Below, piece after piece: positions 1 through 9,499 of a DNA stretch of 64,000 nucleotides. A program made the translations under genes and the position numbers. The notes below the pieces were generated by a model. It saw nothing but the letters and a program-made list of their open reading frames with translations, did no database searches and was not told the DNA's origin. The stretch comes from Porphyrobacter sp. IPPAS B-1204. GTDB taxonomy: Bacteria > Pseudomonadota > Alphaproteobacteria > Sphingomonadales > Sphingomonadaceae. The DNA is taken from NCBI GenBank assembly GCA_003724185.1, contig RHGM01000002.1, positions 126,804 through 190,803 on the forward strand, given 5' to 3'. Each line of letters opens with the position of its first letter. The stretch's first letter is position 1.

Positions 1-495
1 TGGCCCAGCGAAGTAAGGGCATAGCGGATGTCGAGCCCGAAGGTGGCTACATCGATCCGGGCGGCGCCACGGCGCTGACACTTGCAACTCTTCGCGCCTT
101 AGCGCGTCTTGGTGTAGGGGCGCAGAATCGCCCAGGCTCCTCGCCGCGCTCGGCCGCGCATAGATCGGCGGCGAGAATTATCGCCGAAGCAGCAGACGGC
201 GCGGCAGTGGGGTTGGCAGGTCGGCCCCGCAACGACGCGGAGCCGCTCCGCAGGAGGACATGACCTCGCCCCCCGAGCAAACCTAAGAAGCGCAGTGTCG
301 GGCGAGCCACCGCAACCACCAGGGCGCACATATGGACTCAAGCACCTGCTGACAGGCAGGATTGCCAGCGAACCTGTGCAACTTGCTCGTCAGGGGGCCC
401 CAATCACCAGGGCGATATCCCTTCTGCCCCGCAGGGTTTTCTCCCATTTCAGCTAACGCATCAGAGGGAACAGCATCTGCCCCCCACCTTCGAAA
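1..495. other. No gene supported
   Basis: I see no convincing gene here. A minus-strand open frame at 47-331 has a hydrophobic N-terminus followed by low-complexity Ala/Arg/Pro sequence without recognisable motifs. It reads like a GC-rich chance frame. Confidence 0.4.
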
Positions 496-660
496 TCAAA
501 GCTGGGTCAGCGCCGCAATGCCCACGGCAAAGGCGCCGCCGAGAATGACAAGAATGAGATCGATTTCCCACCATTTACCCGCGGCAGCATCATCACTCCG
601 GATACCCAGGGTATCGGCAATATGGCCGCGAAGCCGATTGATGATGCCTTGTCGCCGCAT
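496..660 (-). CDS. Small membrane protein, 54 aa
   Basis: This short frame runs from ATG at 660 to TGA at 496. Residues 1-30 are polar and basic. They are followed by a Trp-Trp pair and one strongly hydrophobic segment (about residues 33-51, EIDLILVILGGAFAVGIAAL), giving a single-pass tail-anchored layout. The composition is protein-like and unlike the surrounding chance frames. No clear Shine-Dalgarno is visible, and I do not recognise the family. A possible small membrane ORF lies divergently at 711-931. Confidence 0.45.
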   Translation of the reverse strand: MRRQGIINRLRGHIADTLGIRSDDAAAGKWWEIDLILVILGGAFAVGIAALTQL

Positions 661-710
661 GCCACTGTTCTATCGGACCGGCCCTCTTCTGGCTAGACGC
701 CCATTGGGCT

Positions 711-931
711 ATGCCGGATTATGATACAGCCCCGACCGAGACGGAAAGGACCCGTCGACGCCAATTTGAGGCAAAGCTCTGTTCGTGCTGGTCGGCCCTC
801 TGGCGCTTGTTGCGATTGCGCCAGGCGGCCCGGTGTTCACCGGCACGGCCTGGCCCTCTTCCCCAGCTCACCGGGCCGGGCCGCCAGGGATCAGAGAACT
901 GTCTTGGCAACAGAAGTCGGCAGAAGATTGA
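711..931 (+). pseudogene. Possible frameshifted small membrane protein
   Basis: A start at 711 opens a charged N-terminus (MPDYDTAPTETERTRRRQF). About 60 bases later another frame continues with a plausible transmembrane segment (ALFVLVGPLALVAIAPGG), ending at TGA 929-931. Read together they resemble one small membrane protein broken by a small indel near 765-772. The family is unknown, and this could be coincidence. Confidence 0.22.
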
Positions 932-966
932 AGCCTTTAGTGGGCCTTGGAAGGGAGAGGGCCGCT

Positions 967-1971
967 TTAACGAATTTCGGTGAGACGCCGCTCCCATTGC
1001 AACGCGTGACGAATGATCAGATCGAGGTCGTCGAAGGCTGGCTGCCAGGGCAGGGTGGCGCGCAAGCGGCTTGTATCCGACACGAGCGAGGCCGGATCAC
1101 CGGGGCGACGAGGCTCGTAGGCGCGTGTGATGGATAAGTTGGTGACGCGGTCGACAGCGTCCAGCACCTCGCGCACCGAATACCCGCGGCCATAGCCGCA
1201 GTTAAGCTGCAGCGACTGCGCGGGAGCGAGGAGCAAATGCTCCAGAGCCAGGACATGGGCAGCGGCCAGGTCAGACACGTGGATATAGTCTCGCACACCG
1301 GTGCCATCCGGAGTGTCGTAGTCGGTCCCGTAGACCGACACGCCAGCACGCTTGCCACTCGCCGCTTCGACGGCAACCTTGATCAAATGCGTGGCCCCGT
1401 CGGTGGATTGGCCGGAACGCTGCTCTGGGTCTGCGCCGGCAACATTGAAGTAGCGCAGCGCACAATAGTTCAGGGGATGGGCGGCCGCTGTATCCGCCAG
1501 CATCTGCTCGGTCATAAGCTTGGACCATCCGTAGGGGTTGATCGGTCGCTTGGGGTCATCTTCTCGGACCGGAATGGTCTCGGGAATGCCATACGTTGCC
1601 GCTGTGCTTGAGAAGATGAAGTGCGGAACGCCGGCATCGACCGCGGCCGCGATCAGCGCGCGGCTTTTGGCGGTGTTGTTCTCATAGTATTTGAGCGGGT
1701 CTGACACCGATTCTGGAACAATGATCGATCCTGCGAAATGCATGATGGCCCGGATGCCGCAATCAGCGAAGATTTTGTGCAGCAAGTCAGTGTCAGCAAT
1801 ATCGCCCTGATAGAAGGGGACACCATCGGGCACTGCGAAGGCAAAACCCGTGCTGAGATTGTCGATCACAGCCACGGGCCAGCCTGCGTCTCGCAACGCG
1901 AGCACGGCGTGGCTGCCGATATAGCCTGCTCCGCCGGTTACGAGGACGGGAACGCGTTTGCCTGTTTGCAT
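967..1971 (-). CDS. galE: UDP-glucose 4-epimerase
   Basis: GalE interconverts UDP-glucose and UDP-galactose in the cytoplasm, supplying precursors for surface polysaccharide. The 334-residue protein has the NAD-binding Rossmann motif GGAGYIGSH near the N-terminus and the catalytic Tyr-x3-Lys as YGWSK. It also has the conserved ALRYFNVAGADP segment. Length is normal for the family. I chose ATG 1971 because the nucleotide-binding strand begins eight residues later; a longer frame reaches 2043 but adds no conserved sequence. It stands alone here, so it may serve the exopolysaccharide genes elsewhere in the window (wecB/wecC) or general sugar metabolism. Confidence 0.93.
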   Translation of the reverse strand: MQTGKRVPVLVTGGAGYIGSHAVLALRDAGWPVAVIDNLSTGFAFAVPDGVPFYQGDIADTDLLHKIFADCGIRAIMHFAGSIIVPESVSDPLKYYENNTAKSRALIAAAVDAGVPHFIFSSTAATYGIPETIPVREDDPKRPINPYGWSKLMTEQMLADTAAAHPLNYCALRYFNVAGADPEQRSGQSTDGATHLIKVAVEAASGKRAGVSVYGTDYDTPDGTGVRDYIHVSDLAAAHVLALEHLLLAPAQSLQLNCGYGRGYSVREVLDAVDRVTNLSITRAYEPRRPGDPASLVSDTSRLRATLPWQPAFDDLDLIIRHALQWERRLTEIR

Positions 1972-2148
1972 GCGAAAGGTTCTTTCATAGGGGAAACTGG
2001 CCGGGATGTGGTGCAGGGCAACCGTTCTGGCGGCGCAAGGCATAAGCCAGAGGGTTTACAATTAACGTTTAGGCAAACTCGCTGGTAAAGGCGCTGATCT
2101 AGCGTGGCATCGCTAACCATCGATCCGCATCCGAGCCGCACACGTGAA

Positions 2149-2511
2149 TCAACCCAGCACCTCGCGCAACCCGATTTTGGCGCATTTAATCTCTTCGAGC
2201 AGGGGAGCGAGGCAGTCGATGATTGTGTGCGCCTCAGTCAGAATAACCGATCGGCGCTTGTCGCCAGCGAAAATCTTGACCCCCAGGTTGTTTTCGAAAC
2301 GCTTCGACATCCGGCTGACATTCGCCACCGACATGCCGAGTTCGGCGGCGGCAATTGTGAACGACCCGCACCGATGAAGGGTAACAATGACCTCGATTTG
2401 TCTGAGGGTGGTTCGGCTCAAAAAAATCTCGATCGTATCATTGCCCACCAGATCATTCTCCCATGCGATTTGATCTCCTCCGAAGCCAACGGCACATTGG
2501 AGCTTTTTCAT
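2149..2511 (-). pseudogene. LysR-type regulator, DNA-binding domain only
   Basis: The 120-residue product contains a LysR winged helix-turn-helix at about residues 33-95 (TLRQIEVIVTLHRCGSFTIA, then the AAAELGMSVANVS helix pair). It stops where the linker helix would lead into the effector domain. Family members are about 300 residues, so roughly 60% is missing. There is no recognisable effector domain downstream. It could be a remnant or a free-standing DNA-binding protein; I favour a remnant. Confidence 0.6.
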
Positions 2512-3049
2512 TTATGGCTGTAGTACCAAAGGCGATCGTTGGAAACGTTGGCATCTGGCCAACTATAGCTCTACCGAACACATGGGCCTGGGGCTGAAAA
2601 TCATCCTCAATTCGAGATGTAACCCGAAAAACGTCGAGCAAATTTCTCGAGGACCATTTTTGGTTAAGGCCGACGAGCTCAGCCTTAGCGCTCGGTGGGC
2701 GACTGGCTATTAACCACAAGCCAGCCAGAGCACTGATGTAGGCCATGATCCTATTGCTTACGCTAAAGGATAAAGTCTATCGCACCTCAAATGCTACCAT
2801 CCTGAGTGAGCCTGCAATGGCCAAATCGGTGGCCATCACCACGATGGTTACGATGAAAAGCCGTCAAGTCAACATGAGTTGGCCACGATTAATACTGCAC
2901 CGGCCGCAAGCCCCCAAAACAAGGCGCTTATTCCAAATTGATTCGCATTAAACAGCCCCGCGAGAACAAGAGGAATGCGAATGCCGAAGGTTCGAATTTC
3001 GCGTTCAGATAATGCCTTTGTGCTGGATGGGCGATGGAGGCGCACAGAG
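2512..3049. other. Intergenic; possible decayed membrane-protein sequence
   Basis: No intact gene. On the minus strand, two frames contain hydrophobic protein-like stretches (near 2890-2990, FGISALFWGLAAGAVLIVAN, and near 2700-2750). They are broken by stop codons, so this may be the residue of an integral membrane protein disrupted before or by the adjacent IS insertion. No family is recognised. Confidence 0.3.
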
Positions 3050-3845
3050 CTAGGCCGTAAACTCATAAACTGACTTGCGCAGCGCGGGAGTGCTTGATTC
3101 AAGGCTTCAGGAAGGAGGTTTGGATGACACGCCGCAGATTTGAACTGACCGATGACGAGTGGTTGGTGATCGAACCATTGGTGCCGAACAATCCTCGCGG
3201 GGTTCCGCGTGTGGATGACCGGCGGGTCATCAACGGGATATTGTGGCGCTTTCGCACATGCAGTCCGTGGGCTGATATTCCCGTTCGCTATTGCCCACAC
3301 ACCACCTGCTACAACCGTTTCGTGCGCTGGCGCAAAGCTGGTGTGTGGGACCGGCTTCTCGAAGCGGTGACCCAAGCCTTCGACGGCGAGTTGGTCATGA
3401 TCGACAGCTCATCCATCCGGGTTCACCAGCACGGTGCGACCCTGAAAAGGGGGCCCCAAATCGCTGCATGGGACGTTCCCGGGACGGCTTAACGACCAAG
3501 ATCCATGCGCTGGTTGATGGTCGTGAGGCTGACGTGCTGCTGGCCGCCATACCAAACGGCAGCACCTTTATCGCCGACTAGGCTTACAACAGCGACGCCA
3601 TTCGCAGCCGTATCACCGCTCAGGGAGGCTTCGCCAACATTCCAGCCAAGCGCAATCGTCGTAAAGGCTTCGCGTTCAGCAGCTTTCTCTACCGTTTTCG
3701 CAATTTGATCGAACGGTTCTTCGGGAAACTTAGAAACGCCAGGGGCTTGGCCACCAGATACGACAAACGAAGCGATAAGTTCCTCGCTGCCATCGAGCTC
3801 TTCTGCACACGCCTATGGACCGCCGTTAATGAGTCTACGGCCTAG
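3050..3845 (+). mobile_element. IS5-family (IS427-like) insertion sequence
   Basis: A 796-bp element bounded by near-perfect 17-bp terminal inverted repeats. The left end (3050-3066) reads CTAGGCCGTAAACTCAT and the right end (3829-3845) is its complement with one mismatch. Both ends carry CTAG, consistent with the short TA-type target duplication of this IS group, though the exact boundary within CTAG cannot be resolved. It holds one transposase locus in two frames. The transposase stop codon lies inside the right repeat. Confidence 0.88.
3124..3845 (+). pseudogene. IS5-family transposase, frameshifted with internal TAG
   Basis: The first frame starts at ATG 3124 after an AGGAAGGAGG ribosome site and carries the first catalytic Asp (MIDSSSIRVHQHGA). 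It ends at 3492. The second part lies in the -1 frame, consistent with slippage at the AAAAGGGGG run around 3445-3453, as in IS427-group elements. It holds the GLTTKIHALVD motif, the second catalytic Asp (GSTFIAD) and the Glu (NLIERFFGKL). A TAG at 3579-3581 interrupts the second part directly after the Asp, where family members read D-x-A-Y. The rest stays open to 3845. The frameshift may be programmed; the TAG probably inactivates the gene. Confidence 0.85.
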
Positions 3846-4191
3846 GTCACGATTGCTCAGCGGAGACGAAGCGCGTCACCTTCAGCGTAGGGCTTTGGTT
3901 CCTTATTCCTCGCCGCCCGCTGTTAGAAGGCGACCTTGCGGGAAGACAAGCCCCTAATAGGGGCGTGGCGGTGAAGGCATTGCCATGATAGTCCCTCGAA
4001 GTGACCAAGGCCAAGTTCCTCCTTTCATTACTGGCGAACCTGCTCACAAACACACCGGGCCTTAATAGAAAAGGGCCAGTTTCTTTAGCGGTATGTAGGG
4101 CAGTTGACTGGTTCCAAGTGCTTTCATCAATTGATGAGAGGCATCATGGTGACCTCGCCTGCTAGGTTGGAACCGATCCGAACTTTATGGC
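3846..4191. other. Intergenic, no feature recognised
   Basis: About 350 bases between the IS and the 3' end of the nucleotidyltransferase gene. I see no gene, clear terminator or repeat. Confidence 0.4.
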
Positions 4192-5223
4192 TCACACAAT
4201 TCGCCCGGTCTTGCTTTCGATCCAGCGCCATAAGCCGCTATGCAAGAGGCGTAGTAAGCTGGTGCAAAACCTGATCAGACGCAAGGGTGTTCGCCCATCG
4301 GTCCAGGACCAGAGAAGCCTGGTTCGCAAAAAGATAGGCCGCTGAGTCATCGCAAGGCTCTCCAGCAGCACCACGTCAAATTGTTCAGAGTCGCGGTCGA
4401 TCCGTCCGTCATGAGGAAACAAGATATATGCCTTTTCCAGTGCCTCGGAAGCGACGTTCGTAATGCCTTGCAACTTCGCAAGGTGCAAAAAGCGCCGCAA
4501 TTCATCATCTCCAAACGTACGTGTCGCGTAAGAAATCTCGTGTAACCGGGCGAGGGTGGGCTCACCCGCGCGCATGGCCTTTGCGTAATTGATTATCGCG
4601 ATCAGCAAAGCGCTATCAGCAGATGGCGTGCAAAGCTCGGTCTTCCCATAAGTGGCGCGCCGGCAATCAGCGAAGAAACCTTCCAGACGGTTGGGATAGG
4701 GCGCGCCTGGTTGCTGTACTTGGTGGTGGAGATCGATGTACGGGCTGTGCAAGTCTTCTTGCCTGAAAGGCGCTTCGCCGAGGCATTTGTGCCACCAAAC
4801 CGATTTGTTTGAAACCTGCGGGCAGTAGCCGTTCTGCTGGAGCGCCGCGCAGGCCTTGGAATAGTCTGAGGCAGCAACCAAGATATCGATATCCTTGGAC
4901 GGCCGGCAATCCCACGCACCGTAAACCTCGTGTGACCGTGGCACCCCCTTGAAGGCGATCGTCACGATGCCCTTCCCTTGAAGTAAGGCCACCACTTTTA
5001 CGGTCCAGCGCAGATTGTGCAGGTTTTGTTCGAGGATGGCCTTTTTGATTTGCCGAAGGTCGTGCGCGGCGGGGGAATGCTGGTCGAGACCCAGTGCAAT
5101 CAAACCGTGCGTCTTCGATGCCCGGGCAAGACTGCAAACACTTTCCCATTGTGCTTGGTCGATTTCAGATTTCTGATTGTTGAACCAGGACAACAGGAGG
5201 GTATGCAGCGTACGTGCAGCCAT
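4192..5223 (-). CDS. Nucleotidyltransferase-family protein (NTP_transf_5-like)
   Basis: The 343-residue protein resembles the uncharacterised nucleotidyltransferase family PF14907. A helical N-terminus is followed by the fold signature: a GIVTIAFKG strand and loop near residue 105, then the metal-binding KDIDILV motif near residue 130, and a helical C-terminal half. I chose ATG 5223 because AAGGAG lies eight bases upstream; longer in-frame starts (5268, 5367) lack such a site. Family members often sit in ribosomal-peptide or polysaccharide loci. Here it follows an export operon (HlyD, C39-ABC transporter), so it may have modified an exported product. The substrate is unknown. Confidence 0.7.
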   Translation of the reverse strand: MAARTLHTLLLSWFNNQKSEIDQAQWESVCSLARASKTHGLIALGLDQHSPAAHDLRQIKKAILEQNLHNLRWTVKVVALLQGKGIVTIAFKGVPRSHEVYGAWDCRPSKDIDILVAASDYSKACAALQQNGYCPQVSNKSVWWHKCLGEAPFRQEDLHSPYIDLHHQVQQPGAPYPNRLEGFFADCRRATYGKTELCTPSADSALLIAIINYAKAMRAGEPTLARLHEISYATRTFGDDELRRFLHLAKLQGITNVASEALEKAYILFPHDGRIDRDSEQFDVVLLESLAMTQRPIFLRTRLLWSWTDGRTPLRLIRFCTSLLRLLHSGLWRWIESKTGRIV

Positions 5224-5505
5224 CGGAACTGCTCCTTCGCCTAACACTTCTGGGCGATTCGATTTCATGTGATTTCCGTCGCCATTACCATGCGGTAGCA
5301 CATTCGTTCTTCCTGCGCGCACCGCCAATGAACCATTGGCAGACCCGCGACAAATCGAAAAAGGCAATGCGGAGACGGCGGCAGAGCGCCGCGCGGGGCT
5401 TTCGGACTGTTTCCTCGCGTTACCATAAGATGTACCGGCGTTTGTGCCGGTGGAGCTAACAGAGGCATAACCTGGATTAACAAATTGATGAAGCTCTGCG
5501 GCCCA

Positions 5506-7239
5506 CTATGGCACAAATCGCGATAAGTGATGCTGCAGTGCGAAGTGGTGGTTGATCTTTCGATAGGAGCTTATCGGCCTATCACCGAGCCGGATCGCGC
5601 CGCTGGTTGGTTCGAACAGGCCCATCAGGACTTTCATCAGCGTAGTTTTACCGCCGCCCGAGGGGCCGGTGATCGCGATGAACTCGCCCGGCTCGATGGT
5701 GAGGCCCACGCCATTGAGCACCATCGGCTCGTTGGTGCCGTAGCGATAGAAAATCCGGTCCAGCACCAGCGGCTTGGTAAAGTCCGGCTCCTCGTTGCTC
5801 TTCTCGGCCTCACCCTCTTCAAGCGGCGAGAGCGCTATGTCAGCGATGCGGGTAAGGTGGACCTTGACGATCTGGTAGTTGATCGCCTGCTCAGTAAGCC
5901 GCATGCCTGCATCAAGGAACTGCTGCTTATACGCCTGGAACGCGAAGATCATGCCCACGGTTAGGACGCTATCGAAGGCAAGGGTTATGGCAATGTAGAC
6001 GAACACCACCCGCTCGGCGCCGATCACAAACTGCCCGAGCGCTTCGAACCCGGCGGTGAGGCGCCCGAGCTTGACCTGCGCATTGACCGCGTCGGCCTTG
6101 CTCTTCTGCCACAGCCGCTGGCGGTTGCCTTCCTGCCCGAACGCCTTGATCGCGGCGATCCCGCGCACGCTCTCGATGAAGTTGGAGTTCTCCTTCGCCA
6201 TCGTGGTGATCACATCGAGGTTGCGCAGCTTGATGGCTTGGAGGAAGGCCAGGCGCAGGGTGACATAGAGTCCGAGGGCGACGCAGGCGACGCCGCCCAG
6301 CACCGGCGAATAGACGAACATCAGTACCAGCGTCAGCACCGCCATCAGCCCATCGATGAAGGCGGCGATCATGCCCTGGCTGATCAGCTGGCTGATGGGC
6401 TGGGTCGAACCGAACCGGGAGATGATGTCGCCCACGTGCCGCTTCTCGAAGTAGTCGAGCGGCAAGCGCATCAGATGGCGGAACAGGTTGACGATGACCT
6501 GGTAGGCGAGCGAGTTCGACAGCGTCACGAGGATCAGCGAGCGCAGCCAGCTCGCCAGCAGGTTGATCACCGTCAATCCGCCGAAACCGAGCGCCAGCAT
6601 CAGCAGCAGGTCGCTGTCGAATGCCGGGAACACCGTGTCGATCGAGATCTGCAGGAAGAACGGCGTTGCCAGCACAACCAGCTGCATCACCAGCGACAGC
6701 AACACGACCTGCCGTATCGTGCCCCAGAAACCCGTCATCTTCGACCAGAGCTGGGTGATGTTGAGCTGGCGCTGTTCGATCTTTGGCTTGAAGCTTTCAG
6801 AGCGGAGCAGGTCGAGCGCCACACCAGTCCATGAGCGCGAGACGTCAGCCTCGTTTAATACGAGGGCACCGCGCGCAGGATCGTGGATGTGGTAGCGCCG
6901 CCCGCGGATACCGCCCGTGATCGCCGTCAGCACTACGAAGTGGTTGAGGTTCCAGTGCAGGATTGCCGGCATGCCAAGGTGCGGCAGATCCTCGATCTCG
7001 CCCCGAAGCGGCCGCGCGTTGAACCCGATATCCTCGGCGACCTGCATCACCTGTTTGAGGTTGGCACCCTTCAAGCTCATCCCGTAGCGCTGGCGCAGAG
7101 TGATGAGGTCGGTCTTGTAACCGTGGAATCCGGCCACCATCGCAAGGCATGCCAGCGCACATTCGCTTGCCTCGCCTTGTGGAATATAGGGGGTCCGTTG
7201 CCGCCCGGAAAACTCCACAAGGTCGAGCGGGCTGTTCAT
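5506..7239 (-). pseudogene. C39-peptidase ABC exporter, truncated in its ATPase domain
   Basis: This is a bacteriocin/peptide exporter of the CvaB/RaxB/LapB-like class. Residues 15-140 form a C39 peptidase with catalytic Cys (ASECALACLAMVAG) and His (LHWNLNHFVVL), which would cleave double-glycine leaders. A six-helix ABC membrane domain follows at about 165-440. The nucleotide-binding domain begins and shows Walker A (GPSGGGKTT) near residue 525. Collinearity stops after SSYRK, about 30 residues later, so the signature LSGGQ motif, Walker B and switch His are absent. The protein is 577 residues against about 700 expected. It overlaps the ancestral end of hlyD (ATGA). It cannot be an active ATPase as it stands. 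Confidence 0.85.
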
Positions 7240-7271
7240 GCCGTGCGGTTCAACACGGCATTGAGCGGCTG

Positions 7272-8480
7272 CTACAGCCAGGCAAGGAACGTCTGCCGCT
7301 CAAGCACGATGTTGGCTTGAAGCGTCATGCCGGCCTGCAGCGCGCTGGGACCGCCGAACGCATCGATGCGCTGCTGATCAAGCGAGACTTTGATCCTGTA
7401 AACCGGCTCCTCGAACGGGAACGGAATGTCCGTCTCGCGCGGATCGACGGCGGTGCGCGAAATATTGGCCACCTTGCCGCCAAAGCTCCCGAAACGCTGG
7501 TAGGGGAAAGCGTCATAGAGAAGCCGAGTCTCCTTCCCCGCCTCCACAAATCCAATTGCGCGGGTAGGAGCATAGAGCTCGGCCATCAGTTCTGCGCCGT
7601 CCGGCACGATTACCATCACGGGGCGGGATGCGTTGACCGAGCGGCCCACGCCGGCGGCCAAGGCAGTCACTCGACCCTCAGTGGGCGCAGTGATGACGTA
7701 GCTTTGCTCTCCTTCGAGACGCGCCTGCTCTGCATTTAGCGCCTGCAAGCTCTCGCGGATCTGCGAGACGCCCTGCTCGGCCTCAATGGCAACGCTGGCG
7801 AGTTGAGCGCGCGCCTGCTGCGCGTCCGATGTTCTGGCAGTCAGCTGCTGGCGAAGGTTGGCTAGGCTCTGCTGCGATGACAGCAGGGTCTGGCGGCGAC
7901 GCTCCATCTCGACCTTGCTTACGAACCCGCGTTCGACCACGGCCAAGACCTGATCGAACATTTGCTGGTTCGAGGCCACCACCTGTTCCTGCAGCGCGAT
8001 CTGATCGCGCAGGCTGAGCGCCTGCTGCTCGGCCGAGGTGATGATGGTGGTCAGCCGCCCACGTTCGGCTGTCGCTCTACCGTCCGCCATCGCAACCTGA
8101 GCCTCGGTCAGCTGCTGCCGTGCGGCCAGCGCTCCAAGCCCTCTGCCAGCGACATCCCCACCGCCAGTCGACCCTCGGTCTGAATTGATGACCAGCAGCC
8201 GATCGCCTTTGCGAACCAGTTGCCCTTCCTGCACCGCAAGTTCGCTCACCACCCCAGGTTGCAGCGCCACAACCTTGGCGCTGGGAACGCTGGTCACGAG
8301 CATCCCCGGCACGGTTTCGATCCGCGCGTATGTGCCAACGCTGACCCAGACAGCCGCGATGGCGATGATGCCAAAAAGTGAACCCGCAAACAGCTTGGTG
8401 GACAGCGGCTGAGTAAAGACGACCTCGCCATGAAGGCGGTCGTTTTGCTGCTCAAGCGCTTCTGTCCGGAATAACGTCAA
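7272..8480 (-). CDS. HlyD-family membrane-fusion adaptor (slightly shortened)
   Basis: This is the periplasmic adaptor for a type I peptide export system. It has a short cytoplasmic N-terminus and one membrane segment (about residues 30-50, FAGSLFGIIAIAAVWVSVGT). Biotinyl-lipoyl halves flank a long coiled coil (about 105-245), and a beta-barrel domain completes the 402-residue protein. It ends FLAWL-TAG. In the same frame 11 further codons (QPLNAVLNRTA) run to a TGA that overlaps the ATG of the ABC exporter as ATGA. The TAG at 7272-7274 therefore looks like a late nonsense mutation in a translationally coupled pair. The core is intact, but its partner exporter is truncated. Confidence 0.85.
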   Translation of the reverse strand: MTLFRTEALEQQNDRLHGEVVFTQPLSTKLFAGSLFGIIAIAAVWVSVGTYARIETVPGMLVTSVPSAKVVALQPGVVSELAVQEGQLVRKGDRLLVINSDRGSTGGGDVAGRGLGALAARQQLTEAQVAMADGRATAERGRLTTIITSAEQQALSLRDQIALQEQVVASNQQMFDQVLAVVERGFVSKVEMERRRQTLLSSQQSLANLRQQLTARTSDAQQARAQLASVAIEAEQGVSQIRESLQALNAEQARLEGEQSYVITAPTEGRVTALAAGVGRSVNASRPVMVIVPDGAELMAELYAPTRAIGFVEAGKETRLLYDAFPYQRFGSFGGKVANISRTAVDPRETDIPFPFEEPVYRIKVSLDQQRIDAFGGPSALQAGMTLQANIVLERQTFLAWL

Positions 8481-8710
8481 GTGCGACCTCGCGTTTCAAA
8501 CCGCAAGGAAACTCACCAATCCCAGTCGATTAGGCAAATGAAAAATTTGCACTTTTCCAGAAATCGCAGAAATCTGCGGCTTTCGGTTATGATTTTCAGA
8601 CGTGCTTCAGGCGCGATAAGCTGACGTTGCGCCCGCGAATCGACTTACCGCTAACGGATGTCGAGGCTGCGATTGGCAGAACCTTCTTGGCGTCCCTTCC
8701 CCCAAGCGGT
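8481..8710. promoter_or_regulatory. Upstream region of the export operon, with a palindrome
   Basis: About 230 bases before hlyD without a gene. A perfect palindrome at 8565-8578 (CGCAGAAATCTGCG; six-base arms, two-base centre) sits about 85 bases upstream of the hlyD start in AT-richer DNA. It could be an operator. No precursor peptide with a double-glycine leader was found here. Confidence 0.3.
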
Positions 8711-9448
8711 TTACGGCGTTGGTGACTCGGCCTTAGCAAGGCAGCGGTCGCTTTTCGGTCGGCAGCTAATGTCTGGATTGGGGTCGCTTCCTGAACGGCA
8801 GATATTTTCCGCAAGCCGGGGAAAGCCGCCATTAGCGTTCCGAGTTGAGCAGTGACGGCTCTCGCCCCAGACCCGGCTGCTTCCGAAGTGGGGTTCGAGG
8901 TAACACTTCCACGAGTGGAGGTTGCGTTTCGCGGTCGATGCCTTCCAACCGCGGGCGAGGTCAGGCCAGTAGGTCGTGACGTAGTCCGTCATGGTGGGAG
9001 TCTCCTTGACCACCGGACGCTTCGGCAATCCGTCGAGCGCGACCTCTGCCAGCAGGCGGCGCGCCTGCGCCCGAGCGAACGTCGCATCGACATCATCGGT
9101 ACGCCCCAGCGATACACGCCGCTGTTTGCCGCGGTGGCGCAGGCGCACTGTCCAGTAGTACCGGCCTGTCGGGCTGATCCTCAGGCCGAAGCCCGGCAGC
9201 TCGGTATCCCAAACGCAGTATTCATAGGGCTTGAGTGGGAGCTCCCGGCGGACGAAATTGCCGTCCAGAAAGGCGTGATGCCTGCGTCTGCGGTCGCGTG
9301 GGCACAAATAGCCGCTAGAGTCGCCTGAATCGGCATCATAACCATCGGAATTTTCGCTGTTTTGCGGGCACAAGCCGCCCGCAACAGCTACCGAACTGCG
9401 GAGCAATCTCGTGGTTTCACGGACTGATTTTACTGCACTTTTTCCCAT
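8711..9448 (-). pseudogene. Tyrosine recombinase fragment (N-terminal half)
   Basis: The product has an arm-type DNA-binding domain like P4-family integrases (LPGFGLRISPTGRYYWTVRL) and the start of the core-binding domain (WPDLARGWKASTAKRN). Homology ends near base 8860 (PHFGSSRV). The remaining codons translate flanking DNA that includes a 51-bp dispersed repeat (8780-8830). The catalytic domain with its Arg, HxxR and Tyr is missing. It is the third of three recombinase genes in a row on this strand, 51 bases after the second, and resembles the other two in its N-terminal domain. Confidence 0.8.
8780..8830 (+). repeat. 51-bp dispersed repeat, copy A
   Basis: Begins GGGGTCGCTTCCTGAACGGC and ends with AGCCGCC. 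Two further 51-bp copies occur at 15140-15190 (same strand) and 33686-33736 (opposite strand). This copy coincides with the point where the integrase fragment loses homology. Confidence 0.7.
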
Positions 9449-9499
9449 TCACTAGCGGTACGCCGCATAGGGTGTGCTTGCTAAGGCCGATATGGTTGC

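Noticed and set aside
2453..2746. 97-codon minus-strand frame upstream of the LysR fragment
   Set aside because: Starts with a short hydrophobic stretch but then lacks protein-like character; treated as possible debris only.
6238..6834. Long plus-strand open frame opposite the ABC exporter
   Set aside because: It is rich in Gln, His, Asp and Arg with no motif and lies entirely antisense to well-supported exporter sequence; typical of GC-rich shadow frames.
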